Assembly (NCBI GenBank): GCA_008690995.1
Contig: VRMN01000014.1
Coordinates: forward strand, 186,001 to 250,000
Origin: Porphyridium purpureum
Taxonomy: Eukaryota > Rhodophyta > Bangiophyceae > Porphyridiales > Porphyridiaceae
DNA length: 64,000 nt
Direction of reading: 5' to 3'
Shown: one piece after another, positions 16,208-26,298 of the stretch
Layout of the letters: each line of letters opens with the position of its first letter
How positions within the stretch are numbered: position 1 is the first letter of the stretch
The notes under the pieces: model-generated
Seen by the model: only the letters and a program-made list of their open reading frames with translations
Told to the model about the DNA's origin: nothing
Database searches by the model: none
Made by a program: the position numbers and the translations under genes

Positions 16208-17950
16208 ATGAAGTTGAAAAGCAAGAGGGGGTTCAAATTGCTTCGTTTCATAAGAGACCCTTTAGATTGTGTAGTTACTTTTTCATGGACTGCGGCTGGA
16301 TTTCGTCGGCGCTTGGAGGAAGCAAATGGTTTGGCAGGGAGTGCTTATTCGGAATCAGAATGGATAGATACAGTGAGTAGACTTTCACAGAGTCAATAAT
16401 TGCGAACATCCACAATCCGACTACAAAATTAGGTCGCGCCCGTCAACGGCGCATTGTTTATGCCCGATTGTATGGGCATGTAAAGCGCAGGCGACGTCGA
16501 GAACGTGATTGAAACAGTGAAAGTGCGACACGCGGGTCTTTGACGAATGTGTACGTGAGCGATCTCGTGTGTCGTGGAGTGCTACCTGCTGTAGTGAAAC
16601 CGGTTGTACTTGAGACAGGGGCTCGGCAGTTCTGGGATCGGATGGAAATTCTCGCCGCAGCCGTTGATGACCAGAAACTTTCCGCGCATGGGCTCAACCA
16701 ATTCAATTCATTTGCGCAATGGTATTCTTCTGAAGGTTTCATAGGTCCAAATTTGGCAGTTTTGAGTCGACAGTCAGCGGGCATCCTTCACAGTTTTAGG
16801 AAAGGAGCGGGTAAGCGATTGAGTTCGGAAATTTGGAAGTGCTCGATAATATTTTTATTTCAATTTAGTGGTGTCGACTCGGGTCTTTACAACGTCACGT
16901 GGGGTATCAGGGCTTCTTCTCTGGTAGAACATTTCGTTGTGAGACCATTACTCCACCGTGACATATACAAAAGCATGATTGCGCAGATACTATAGGCAAA
17001 CGTGAAAGTTTCTGGGGTAGATACGGAACTTTCCCAGGAATACAAAGCCTGCTGCGTTCGGATCGAGATTGCGTGGATAACAGTTATCTAATTTGTGTGC
17101 GTGAGCGTGTTGCGGAGGTTCCGCAACACTTTGAGAGGCGTATGTCATGATTATTCTATCGGCCTGGTACGTGATAACGCGCAGAATTTCCCACCTAATA
17201 CAGGCGCGAAGACACATGGGGAGGTGAATGGGCTATGGTCGCATAATCTGATGATATCGGATTCTCGGCCTTCGCGACATTGTAACGCTAGATCAGCAGG
17301 ATTTAGAACATGCGGCGTTCAAAACAGGATCCTTTCACCCGTATCCGGTTGGATATCGAGGGCATGTGTATACTACAGATGTACACAGCGCATAAGGCGT
17401 GCGTGTGAGATCGCGCCGCATAATCCACCAATTTTGTTTGCAATGGGTCAAGGCCAGAAACGTCACTGCAAAAGTCTGAGGGCGGAGGAGATGTCAGCGT
17501 TTCTCTGCGTAAGGGTATCGCGAATGTGGAATCAAGGTCCACAAATCCAAATTTGCTGGATCCTAGCCAGGTGGCGAATGGCGTCAACCACAGCACTGCT
17601 GTCGGTACGTGTGCATGGACAGAGTCCATTTTTTGGGAACTGTACATGCTGAGTGAAGGTTGTGACTCCTCCGGAGGGTTCAAGAGTGTTGGAATTGATT
17701 GACATATCACGTGCATCCTTGAAAAAGAAGCTCGGTCCGATACAGCTCGCGAGCGATTGCTTTGTACAAGCAGTAGACCCGCCAGTCAGACTGCATGTTG
17801 GTGCTCATCGATTGCGCCGAGTGGTCCACTCGTGAGCAGTGGACTGCAAGCTGAGGGTGGGAGATCTTTGAGCCTTCGATGCGCCAAATACAGGTGCTGT
17901 ACCGGTCTCGCTCGGCTCCGATGCGCGAAATCGTAAGCAAGGGTCTGCTG
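16208..17950 (+). pseudogene. Remnant of an FYRN-domain (chromatin-type) gene
   Basis: Scattered open stretches with some coding character. At about 17270-17410 one frame reads 'LEHAAFKTGSFHPYPVGYRG' followed by 'HVYTTDVHSA'. After a one-frame slip the text continues as 'RRACEIAPHNPPILFAMG' (to about 17455). The order YPVGY...Y-T...CEI...P-F is that of an FYRN domain, found in trithorax-type methyltransferases, JARID-type demethylases and TBRG1 (family knowledge). A matching FYRC partner is not clear. Upstream, an open stretch at 16540-16995 is interrupted by a plausible GT-AG intron (16811-16868, GTAAGC...TTTAG). Another GT-AG pair lies at 16371-16431. The sequence is AT-richer than the intact host genes. 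A decayed gene is most likely; a multi-intron gene is the alternative. Confidence 0.4.
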
Positions 17951-18495
17951 CAATGAAGTATCTATGACGCAGTGCAGTTCTAGATAATGACTCGTTTCAA
18001 GAAGAGCAATAATGTAAGGCGAGAAGCTCGCTTATGTATTGTGAAAGTATGTATTTGACCAATTGGTGTCTGAACAGGCAGAATTACACAGTAGTTCTAA
18101 TCCTTGCACTCACGTACGACCTCGTTGTAGCGTATGCTTGAGCATATTTCCATTACGTAGCGGCTGGCGTGAGCTGGGTTCTAGAAGACGATCCTTGTCG
18201 TGTTGTAGAACGGAAATTTCTAGGGACACCCACCTTAATCGCTAGGCTTTCTTGGTTGCAAAATAGTGAACACGTACGAGATCATCGCGTCGGGCCACAG
18301 CCGTGTCTGCCAAAACATTTCTTCAACAACATGCGAGCTCCTGCTCCGTCTCTCCCATCTTTTCCGGTCCGGAGCTCCAAACTTCCTTGACATGAACCGC
18401 CGACAGCGGCGGTAGCGGCTTCACGGGTATGAAACACAATTCAATCGCTTTTACGTCTTCGGCTCTATTTATGCTTTACTCTTGGTCGCACCCAC

Positions 18496-18850
18496 TTATT
18501 GCTTCTCTCCTTGCTTGCCCGTCGGCATACACAGCTTCATGTGTCCAAATGTTTGATCTCTCGGGTAAATTTCACGAGGTCTGCATATTTGTAAGACGTA
18601 AACGAACATGCCGGTGATGATGCAGACGGGAGTGAGAAAGGAAAGAGCAAGCAGTCCGTATGTTGAAAGCTCGAGGAGACCTTCGAGGAGACCAGAAAGA
18701 GCTGCACACCCATAGCACATGGGGTATGCACACCAGCCGACAATGAATCAAAAACTCCCGTACTATTTTACACTTACGATTAAATAAGGATACATTTAGA
18801 GCAAAACGATAGATCGACTTTGCGGTGACCGTTGCAAGCGTCCAAATCAT
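18496..18850 (-). CDS. Possible small two-exon membrane protein (or 3' part of a broken gene)
   Basis: Exon 2 (18701-18496) reads 'LSGLLEGLLELSTYGLLALS' then 'FLTPVCIITGMFVYVLQI', a strong transmembrane helix with a basic end, closing at TAA. A canonical intron 18777-18702 (GTAAGT...GTGCAG, 76 bp) joins it in phase to exon 1 (18850-18778, 'MIWTLATVTAKSIYRFALNV'). The product would be 92 residues with one or two membrane helices. Just upstream, past a run of seven T, two other frames carry coding-like text ('AWNTCLIVV' and, from an ATG at 18993, 'MSLSNQSNNHALLSLVEAWR'). So this may be the end of a longer multi-spanning protein with a frame slip. No family recognised. A mariner copy begins right behind it. 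Confidence 0.4.
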
Positions 18851-19032
18851 AAAAAAACACCACAATCAAACACGTATTCCAGGCTTCAGAGTGCGTGGAT
18901 TGGAACTCGCGGTGCAGGAAAATTGTCGGCAAGGCGCCAAGCCTCAACGAGCGACAGGAGGGCGTGGTTGTTGCTTTGGTTGCTGAGGCTCATTCGCTGT
19001 GAGTGGTCGCGGGCAGCCTGGGAGGATCTCGC

Positions 19033-19960
19033 TTCGTAATGGTAGTAAGGAACTACCTAAAATGCCCGGAAAAGTACGGCAAACGGGGACTCAATGAAAC
19101 CGCTGGAAAAACGACACCTTACCTGCGCCGAAAGATTAAGAATGTCCTGAAATCAAAGCCATTTTTTTACTGCAAGCCAGGTGCATGGAGGCATCTTGTC
19201 AGCACGTGCCAAGCCAGTCTCCGTGCAAACGGTCCGACTTGTCATTCGAAATGAGCACACATGGAAGAAGCGCAAGAAAGTGCCACATTTGCAGGATCGC
19301 CATCAGCAGGCTCGTGTAAAATCTGTGCTTGATCACCACTGGAAGTGCGAGGAACAGCAAGAGATCGTGTTCACGGACGGGAAAAAGTGGAGTTTAGACA
19401 GTCCTGATGGCTTGAAGATCTACTCGGCGAGTTTGGAGCAAGAGCCAGCTGTATGTTGAAGTCGTGTTTGTGGTGGACAGAGCTTGATGGTCTGGGGAGC
19501 GATAAACGGCGACTGAAAGCTTGCTCTTTTGTTCACAAAAGACTACTATGCGGGCGGCCAGACTGCCACAAAATACGTGGAAATGTTGGACAGGTCTCGA
19601 GTCATTGTGAAGGCTAAAGAAAGGCTTGGATACTTCAAGTTCATGCACGACGGGACTGCCTCCCATAGGGCCCAGGTCACGAAGGACTGGTTGCAACGCA
19701 AGTACGTGGAGGTTCTGGATTGGCCCGCGCTTCCGCCAGACCTGAATCCAATTGAGAATGTATTGGGCCATTTGACACGCCAGGTTTGCGGTGGATGCAA
19801 GCAGTAGTCGAATGTGAAAGGGCTACGAGAGGCAATCGAGGATGCGCGGGAGAAAATGGAGGATTGCCACTTCAGAGATTTGCATGTCGGCATGCCGAAG
19901 CGGATCATTGACGAGGCGTTGGTGCAAGGAAGGAAGTGCCACTTTGAGAACCTGATTTGA
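19033..19960 (+). pseudogene. Tc1/mariner transposase, decayed
   Basis: DNA transposon of the Tc1/mariner superfamily. The first part (19033-19180) resembles the helix-turn-helix end. Then, in another frame, 'IVFTDGKKWSLDSPDG' (first catalytic Asp), 'SLMVWGAINGD', 'FMHDGTASHRAQVTKDWL' (second Asp) and 'WPALPPDLNPIENVLGHL' (third acidic, Glu) appear in the family's order. The catalytic part stays in one frame from 19181 to about 19958 but holds three stops (19457 TGA, 19517 TGA, 19805 TAG), and one frame change lies near 19180-19250. It cannot make an active enzyme. Terminal inverted repeats were not identified by eye. Confidence 0.85.
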
Positions 19961-21603
19961 TCTTTCTTGTTTCAGGTAAATGCTCGGAACCTGCGCTGTT
20001 TTGAAGCGTTTGTCACTTCCTTCTCGCGCCAAACAGTCGACCTTCACCAACTGTGGACAAATTTTACCTTTTTTTTTGGATGTGGTTGAAGCCTGTGTGT
20101 AGCCGTGACGTACCTGCTTGCCGAATTGAACCGCGTTTTCTGTGTCTGTATTATCTTTTTTTTGTATCTGGACGAGCTTGCGGCCCCGCGCGACGCTCCG
20201 TATATAGACCTTTTCCGAGACCGTTGCAGGAATGCAACAGAAGTACCGGGCGGTGCGTGTGCACCTCACTGGTCTTCGCGAGACTTGTGAAATCGCGACA
20301 TCGAATGCTCGCGACCGCAAGTCACGAGTGCATCGCCCCCCGAAACCGTGTTTCATAACGCTTCATCGATTCAAACGCCGCTTTTCGCAGGCACGAGGGT
20401 ATCCGGCCCGAGCAGCCGGTCACCACGGTGACTGTCGAAAGTTTTCCTTTTCGAGGCTTGGGAATTGAAGAGTTTGTCGGGTTAACAACCCCCAGGCTCA
20501 CCGCTTTGGGATTGTTGCGGGGGGACGGTTTGGAACCGCGGGTGAATCCACACCAGGCGGTATATCCTTGCCGTTTTAATGGAGCGTTGCGCGTCCAACG
20601 TCAACCTGCTTGAGCCTTTTCGCTGTCAAGCTTTTGTTTTATTGCGACAAACTCTTCTTCGTTCTCTTCTCTTATCTTACGCAGGACGGTGGTCCTCATT
20701 TGTGTGGTTCTACGTTTATATACTGTTCTCTTGCGTCTGACGTCAGGCTGGCAGCGACGGCTCGAGACTGCATTTTCACGATCTCTTCACGACGTGCAAT
20801 TGACGCACGCTTCGAACCGGCGTCTCGACTTGTTCAAGTGTGCGCCAGTGTACCTATGGTACACGGTCAAGGTATTAACAGTGACAGAATCGGTCCGGCG
20901 TCATATCGGCTAAACCCGTCACCTCCCGCATCCCTTTCAACGACTCCATGGTTCGTTCTATCCACGTTCGGAACATTTGAGAAAAAGCGGACGCGTGATT
21001 CTACTTGATTGTCACTTGGGGTACACGGGCCAGATCCGGATCCAGCCAGTTCGAGCGTATGTTATGGTTTCTGTCACTACTGAGATGTTCGTCTGAGAAA
21101 AAACAAACAATTTATACTCGTCAGTGCAAAGTTACGCTTTTCACTCCCTAAATCCGTAGCCCTTCTTCTCCATTACGCCGCCGCCGGGTCGCTCGCCAGA
21201 GCACGCTTTTATACCCGCAAAGCCGCAATCTCGTCACTACCAAATTCCCTGCTCGGGCACAGGAGCGCCTACCGCCGCAGGACGCGTGCATCAGCACCAG
21301 CATCTAGAATGTTCTGCGGTGCTACAACATGTCGGCAAACCCTAAAACCCACAACAGCGCATGAGAAGAGCATCATGTCGCGCAACGGGCTGCCGTGCGT
21401 GTTTCTGTGCTGTTTCGCAGGCAGCGCGAAACCACTGCGCGGGAAAAACGTGAATTTGAAAGAAATGTCGCGTTTCCGGAGGGAAACGCCGGGCGCGCGT
21501 GCGCGTGCGGGATGGAGATCGAAAGCGCGGACGGCGCGCGCGAGCAGGATGTGAGAAGGGTCTGGTGTGGACGGGTGGCGCGGACGCGCGGGCAGGAGGC
21601 AAG
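19961..21603. other. Gene-poor stretch upstream of the WD40 gene
   Basis: 1.6 kb with no supported gene. There are TATA-like strings near 20199 (TATATAG) and 20717 (TATATAC). The last 100 bp before 21604 are GC-rich and probably hold the WD40 gene's promoter and leader. Open frames on both strands here have no recognisable domains. Confidence 0.4.
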
Positions 21604-24600
21604 ATGGCGGCTGCGTTGAGCATGGCGTGGCACTCAGGTTCGGTGTACTCGGTGGAATATTCGCCCGATGGCAAGCTCCTCGCGTCTGGTAGCCGGGACA
21701 ACACGATGAAGGTGTGGAACGCACAGACTTATGCGTGCGTGCGCACCGTGACGGGGCACGCAGATTGGGTGCGGGCCGTGCACTTCTCGCCCAATGGCAA
21801 GCTCATCGCGTCCGGCAGCCATGACAAGACGCTAAAGCTGTGGGATGCACAGACCGGCGCGTGCGCGCGCACAATGACGGAGCATGCAGATAGAGTGCCG
21901 ACGGTGCATTTTTCGCTCGATGGCCGCTTCATCGCGTCCGGCAGCAGCGACAAGACGGTCAAGGTGTGGGATGTATACACTGGCGCGTGCGTGCGCACCT
22001 TGATAGGGCACGAAGGTGGGGTACAAGCGGTTCACTTTTCGCCCGACGGCCAATTCATCGCGTCCGGCAGCAGTGACAAGACGATCAGAGTATGGGACGC
22101 GAAAACCGGTGCGTGCGTGCGGACAATGACGGATCACTCAGATTGGGTGCAGGCGGTGCGCTTCTCGCCCGATGGCCGGTTTATCGCGTCTGGCAGCAAC
22201 GACAAGACGATCAAGGTGTGGGACACAAAGACCGGCGCCTGCATGCGCAGCTTGACCGAGCACGCAGATGGGGCGCAGGCAGTGCACTTCTCGCCCGACG
22301 GTCGGTTCATTGCGTCCGGCAGTAGCGACAAGACGATCAAAGTATGGGACGCAAAGACTGGTGCGTGCATGCGCACCGTGACGAGGCACGCACATGGAGA
22401 GCAGGCGACGCAGTCTTCGCCGGATGGCCGGTCCGTCGCGTTCGGCAGCGGGGAGAAGACGGTCAAAGGACGGGACGCAAAGACCGGTGGGCGCGTGCGC
22501 ACTGTGACGGAGCGCGCACATGGGGAGCAGGCGCTGCACTCTTCACCCCATGGCCAGTTCATCGTGTCTGGCAGCCGGGATGAGGCGGTGAAGTTGCGGG
22601 ACGAACACACCGGTGGGTGGGTGCGCACGAAGACGGAGCACTCTGCGGGAATGCCGGCGATGCACTTCTCACCCGATGGCCGGTTCATCGGGTCCGGCAG
22701 CGACGGCAACACGGTCAACGTGTGGGACGCAAACACCGGTGCGTGTGTGAGCGCCATGACAGGGCACGCTGATCGTGTGCGGACGCTGCATTTTTCGCCC
22801 GATGGCAAGCTCATCGTGTCTGGCAGTGATGACAAGACGGTCAAGGTGTGGGACGTACAGACCGGCGCTTGCCTGCACACCATGGCAGGACATGCAGGTG
22901 TGGTGCGGGCCTTGCATTTCTCGCCCGATGGCAAGCTTATCGTGTCCGGCAGCCATGATCAGCTGGTCAAGGTGTGGGACGTACAGACCGGCGCGTGCGT
23001 GCACACCATGATCGGACACGCAGATTGGGTGCGGGCGGTGCAATTCTCGCCCAATGGCAAATTCATCGCGTCCGGTAGCGATGACAAGACGGCCAAGCTG
23101 TGGGACACAAAGACAGGCGCGTACGTTCATACCATGACGGGGCATGTACATGGGGTGCGGGCGGTGCAATTCTCGCCCAATGGCCGGTTCATCGGCTCTA
23201 GCAGCAGCGACAAGACGATCAAGTTATGGGATGCACAGACTGGCACGTGCGTGCTCACCATGCTGGAGCACAAAGCTTGGGAGCTGGTAGTACACTTTTC
23301 GCCCGATGGCTGTTTCATCGCATCGGGCAGCGGGGACAACACGGTCAGCGTGTGGGACGCTCGCACCGGCGCGTGCGTGCGTACGATGACAGGGCACACA
23401 GGTGGGGTGCAGGCGGTGCAATTCTCGGCCGACGGCCAGTCCGTCGCGTCCAGCAGCGATGACAAGACGGTCAAGATGTGGGATGCACACACAGGCGAGT
23501 GCGTCCGCACCGTGACGAGGCACGCTCATGGAGTGCATGCGGTGAACTGTTCGCCCGATGGCAAGTTTATTGCGTCCGGCAGCGATGACAAGACGGTCAA
23601 GGTATGGGACGTACAAACCGGCGCGTATGTTCATACCATGACGGGGCACGCAGATTGGGTGCTGGCGGTGCACTTTTCGCTCGATGGCTGTTTCATCGCG
23701 TCCGGCAGCAGGGACAACACGGTCAAGGTGTGGGACGTACAGACCGGCGCATGCGCGCGCACCATGACGGGACACTCAGGTGGTGTATGCGCGGTGCGCT
23801 TTTCGCCCAATGACCAGTTGATTGTGTCTGGGAGCAGTGATAGCTCGGTCAAGGTGTGGGACGTACAGACCGGCGAGTGCATTCGCAGCATGACCGAGCA
23901 TGCAGCAGGTGTGCAGGCGGTATGCTTCTCGCCCAACGGCCAGTTCATCGCGTCCGGCAGCGGCGACAAGACGGTCAAGGTATGGGACGCAAATACCGGC
24001 GCGTGCTTGTGCACCATGGTCGGGCTCTCGGATTGGTCGTTCGTGCGTGCCACTCGATACTTGAGTGGGTCGAACACTGGGCATTCAGATGGGGTGCAGG
24101 CGGTTGACTTCTCGCCCGATGGTCGCTTCATCGCATCCGCCAGCAAAGACAAGACAGTTAAGGTTTGGGACGCACGCACCAGCGCGTGGGTGCTTACGAT
24201 GACGGGGCACTCTGACGTTGTGGGGGCGGTGCACTTTTCGTTCGATGGCCGGTTCATCGCGTCCGGCAGCTGGGACAACACGGTCAAGGTGTGGGACGCA
24301 GTCACCGGCGCGTGCGTGCGCACACTAAACGGCCACTCAGATCAAGTGCGGGCTGTGCACTTCTCGCGCGATGGACGGTTCATCATGTCCGGCAGCCGGG
24401 ACAAGACGGTCAAGGTGTGGGACGCGCACACAGGCGAGTGCGTACGCACTATCGACGGGCTTTCAGGTCAAATGACTGCGGGGACTTATTCTTCAGGCAG
24501 CCATTCAATCGCGTCCGTTGGCGGCGAGATGGTCAAGGCAGGGGCTATTGGCGGTGTGAATGGCGGACCCGAACCTAGCTTTTTCGTTGCTTTCTTCCAG

Positions 24601-25755
24601 TGCTGTGATCAAGACTTCGACGGGTACCAAGCATTGGCTCGGTTATCGCCGCTGGTATCGGACGTGTCAGAGCTGAAAGTTCTGTACACGCTTGCGAGCA
24701 TAGCATTAAAGAATGGAGAGATTCAGGAGTTCCACGTGAAAGATCACATTGGGGGCATACTTCGACGTATCTCAAAGGAGTTCAAGTTTGACCAGGATTC
24801 GGAAGTGATGACGATGTTGAGCAATACTATTCTTCCAAAGCTCGAGCAAGACGGAGTGATCGACGCGCGTGAGCGGGTCCGGCTCGTGCATGAATTTACA
24901 AAAGGTAATGTGTTTGCAGACTTTCGTTATCTTACGCTGGAGGAGACGGTGACTGTCCAATCGAACCAGATTTCACAGTTGAAGGAGGCTTTGGTAGGTT
25001 TGAATCGGAGCATACGCAGTGTTGCCGATTACGCTGCCCAGGTGGACGAGCGGCTGCGATCCTTTAAGGGACTCTACCGCACGCATTTGAAGAGACGGGC
25101 GGCAATTTCAATGGCTTCGACTCTCATCTCTTTCATCCCGTTTGCTGGCGCTGGTGGGAGCAAGGTTCTTGACTGCGTGGTAGATTTTTCGTCAGTCGCG
25201 GACATTGTGTCGACTGCTTCTGAGCTAATTGAAGTCGAGGATATTGTCTTCAACATGATTGATGGGGCTGAGAAAAAGTGGATTGACCAGCAGCTCAAAG
25301 CGGCTGTACGTGATCACCATCTTGCTAGACCGCAAGTCGCTGTGATGGGAATGATACAGCTACTCAAGGCAATGGATAAGGGCCACGCTATGCGCGAGTT
25401 GGAGGGTCTGAAGGGGAAATACGCGAAGGTCGTGCAAAGCTCATCTACGCCCAGCTTAGTAGGACCTCCGGTCGCGTCGTTTAAGAACATCAGCAAATCT
25501 CGTGTTGAACTCCAGTCTCGCGATAGCCCAGCTGCCGTTGAAGGAGCAGAATGGAAACATGCATTTCTCGACATGTGCGCTTCCATGGAGGTGGACAAAC
25601 TTGACTATGACGCGGCGGCTGGTGTCGCTGCAGATTTGCTCGACGACCGGGTGGACTTTGGGCGGATCAAGACCGTGATGGAGTCGAAAGACCGCAACGG
25701 GAGCAATTCCATCAGCCTTTCAGAGTTTGTGTTAGCGATGAAGGCGCTCACATGA
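21604..25755 (+). CDS. WD40-array protein with C-terminal membrane-prone region and EF-hand
   Basis: Start set at ATG 21604 (context CAAGATGG); the open frame begins at GTG 21499. The product is about 1383 residues. Residues about 6-950 hold 22 clear WD40 repeats of 42 residues (consensus 'HFSPDGRFIASGSSDKTVKV' then 'WDAKTGACVRTMTG') plus one decayed repeat, enough for three seven-bladed propellers. Repeats 7 and 8 have lost the WD pair, and repeat 19 carries a 16-18 residue insertion. Residues about 990-1140 are helical. About 1165-1190 is a hydrophobic, Gly-containing segment ('MASTLISFIPFAGAGG') that could insert into or lie on a membrane. Residues about 1355-1380 contain one EF-hand loop ('DRNGSNSISLSEF', with acidic or oxygen ligands at 1, 3, 5, 7, 9 and 12). 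No N-terminal enzyme domain is present. The role is unknown: a scaffold, or by analogy a recognition receptor, since fungal NWD/HET proteins use similar near-identical arrays. Confidence 0.88.
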   Translation: MAAALSMAWHSGSVYSVEYSPDGKLLASGSRDNTMKVWNAQTYACVRTVTGHADWVRAVHFSPNGKLIASGSHDKTLKLWDAQTGACARTMTEHADRVPTVHFSLDGRFIASGSSDKTVKVWDVYTGACVRTLIGHEGGVQAVHFSPDGQFIASGSSDKTIRVWDAKTGACVRTMTDHSDWVQAVRFSPDGRFIASGSNDKTIKVWDTKTGACMRSLTEHADGAQAVHFSPDGRFIASGSSDKTIKVWDAKTGACMRTVTRHAHGEQATQSSPDGRSVAFGSGEKTVKGRDAKTGGRVRTVTERAHGEQALHSSPHGQFIVSGSRDEAVKLRDEHTGGWVRTKTEHSAGMPAMHFSPDGRFIGSGSDGNTVNVWDANTGACVSAMTGHADRVRTLHFSPDGKLIVSGSDDKTVKVWDVQTGACLHTMAGHAGVVRALHFSPDGKLIVSGSHDQLVKVWDVQTGACVHTMIGHADWVRAVQFSPNGKFIASGSDDKTAKLWDTKTGAYVHTMTGHVHGVRAVQFSPNGRFIGSSSSDKTIKLWDAQTGTCVLTMLEHKAWELVVHFSPDGCFIASGSGDNTVSVWDARTGACVRTMTGHTGGVQAVQFSADGQSVASSSDDKTVKMWDAHTGECVRTVTRHAHGVHAVNCSPDGKFIASGSDDKTVKVWDVQTGAYVHTMTGHADWVLAVHFSLDGCFIASGSRDNTVKVWDVQTGACARTMTGHSGGVCAVRFSPNDQLIVSGSSDSSVKVWDVQTGECIRSMTEHAAGVQAVCFSPNGQFIASGSGDKTVKVWDANTGACLCTMVGLSDWSFVRATRYLSGSNTGHSDGVQAVDFSPDGRFIASASKDKTVKVWDARTSAWVLTMTGHSDVVGAVHFSFDGRFIASGSWDNTVKVWDAVTGACVRTLNGHSDQVRAVHFSRDGRFIMSGSRDKTVKVWDAHTGECVRTIDGLSGQMTAGTYSSGSHSIASVGGEMVKAGAIGGVNGGPEPSFFVAFFQCCDQDFDGYQALARLSPLVSDVSELKVLYTLASIALKNGEIQEFHVKDHIGGILRRISKEFKFDQDSEVMTMLSNTILPKLEQDGVIDARERVRLVHEFTKGNVFADFRYLTLEETVTVQSNQISQLKEALVGLNRSIRSVADYAAQVDERLRSFKGLYRTHLKRRAAISMASTLISFIPFAGAGGSKVLDCVVDFSSVADIVSTASELIEVEDIVFNMIDGAEKKWIDQQLKAAVRDHHLARPQVAVMGMIQLLKAMDKGHAMRELEGLKGKYAKVVQSSSTPSLVGPPVASFKNISKSRVELQSRDSPAAVEGAEWKHAFLDMCASMEVDKLDYDAAAGVAADLLDDRVDFGRIKTVMESKDRNGSNSISLSEFVLAMKALT
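21622..24460 (+). repeat. 126-bp coding tandem repeat (WD40 units)
   Basis: About 22 units of 126 bp with high nucleotide similarity, including shared strings such as 'GACAAGACGGTCAAGGTGTG'. The differences cluster at the codons just after the repeat's first His (ADW, EGG, SDW, AHG, TGG...) and two to four positions later. The high identity between copies suggests repeat shuffling or gene conversion. Confidence 0.88.
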
Positions 25756-26226
25756 TTTCCATGTGTGCGCGGGCCAGTCTGATCAGTCTGGCGTTTCGGT
25801 ACGGTTTTTTGAATGAACCTCTCATGAGCATACTACATCACGTGTGCTTCGGGGCACGACCTGTCTACCAAGTCGGCTTGACAAGGCCAAAAGCACCGTG
25901 CAGCGGCCGCGCGTGCGCCACTCCCAGAAATATCCCAATCGTCCACGCCAGAGACTACCACGGCCGGCGCGGCTTCAGAAGCCGCCGGAGCACATCCACA
26001 TCGCCAGAGTTCGCCAACGCTGCGTGCAGGCATCCTGTCCAGCAGCAGCCGCGCGTCCATGCGCGCTGCGCAACCCGGCGCCGCGCAGACCGGCCTGTGT
26101 ACAGCTCTGTGTACAGTCCGTCGCTGACTTGTGTATGTAAATGGGGGCGTTTTAGTATGACGCGCCGAGCGGGGCGCGCGAGCGGGCGCGGGCGGTCGCG
26201 GGCGCGCGCGGAGCAACAGAGAGCCG

Positions 26227-26249
26227 GAGAGAGAGAGAGAGAGAGAGAG
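26227..26249 (+). repeat. GA microsatellite in the LysRS leader
   Basis: (GA)n tract lying 50-72 bp upstream of the LysRS start codon. A GA tract occurs at a similar distance in front of the Tousled-like kinase gene. It could be a promoter element or simple slippage. Confidence 0.9.
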
Positions 26250-26298
26250 GAGTGACGTAGGACTGGAGAGTGGGTGGATCATCGGAGGGACGCGCGCC

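Noticed and set aside
21499-21603. GTG-initiated N-terminal extension of the WD40 protein
   Set aside because: Arg/Ala/Gly-rich GC-skewed leader without an ATG. ATG 21604 has a strong context just before the first repeat.
21729-24323. Many antisense and shifted frames across the WD40 gene
   Set aside because: Shadows of the 126-bp repeat. Only the sense frame gives a known fold.
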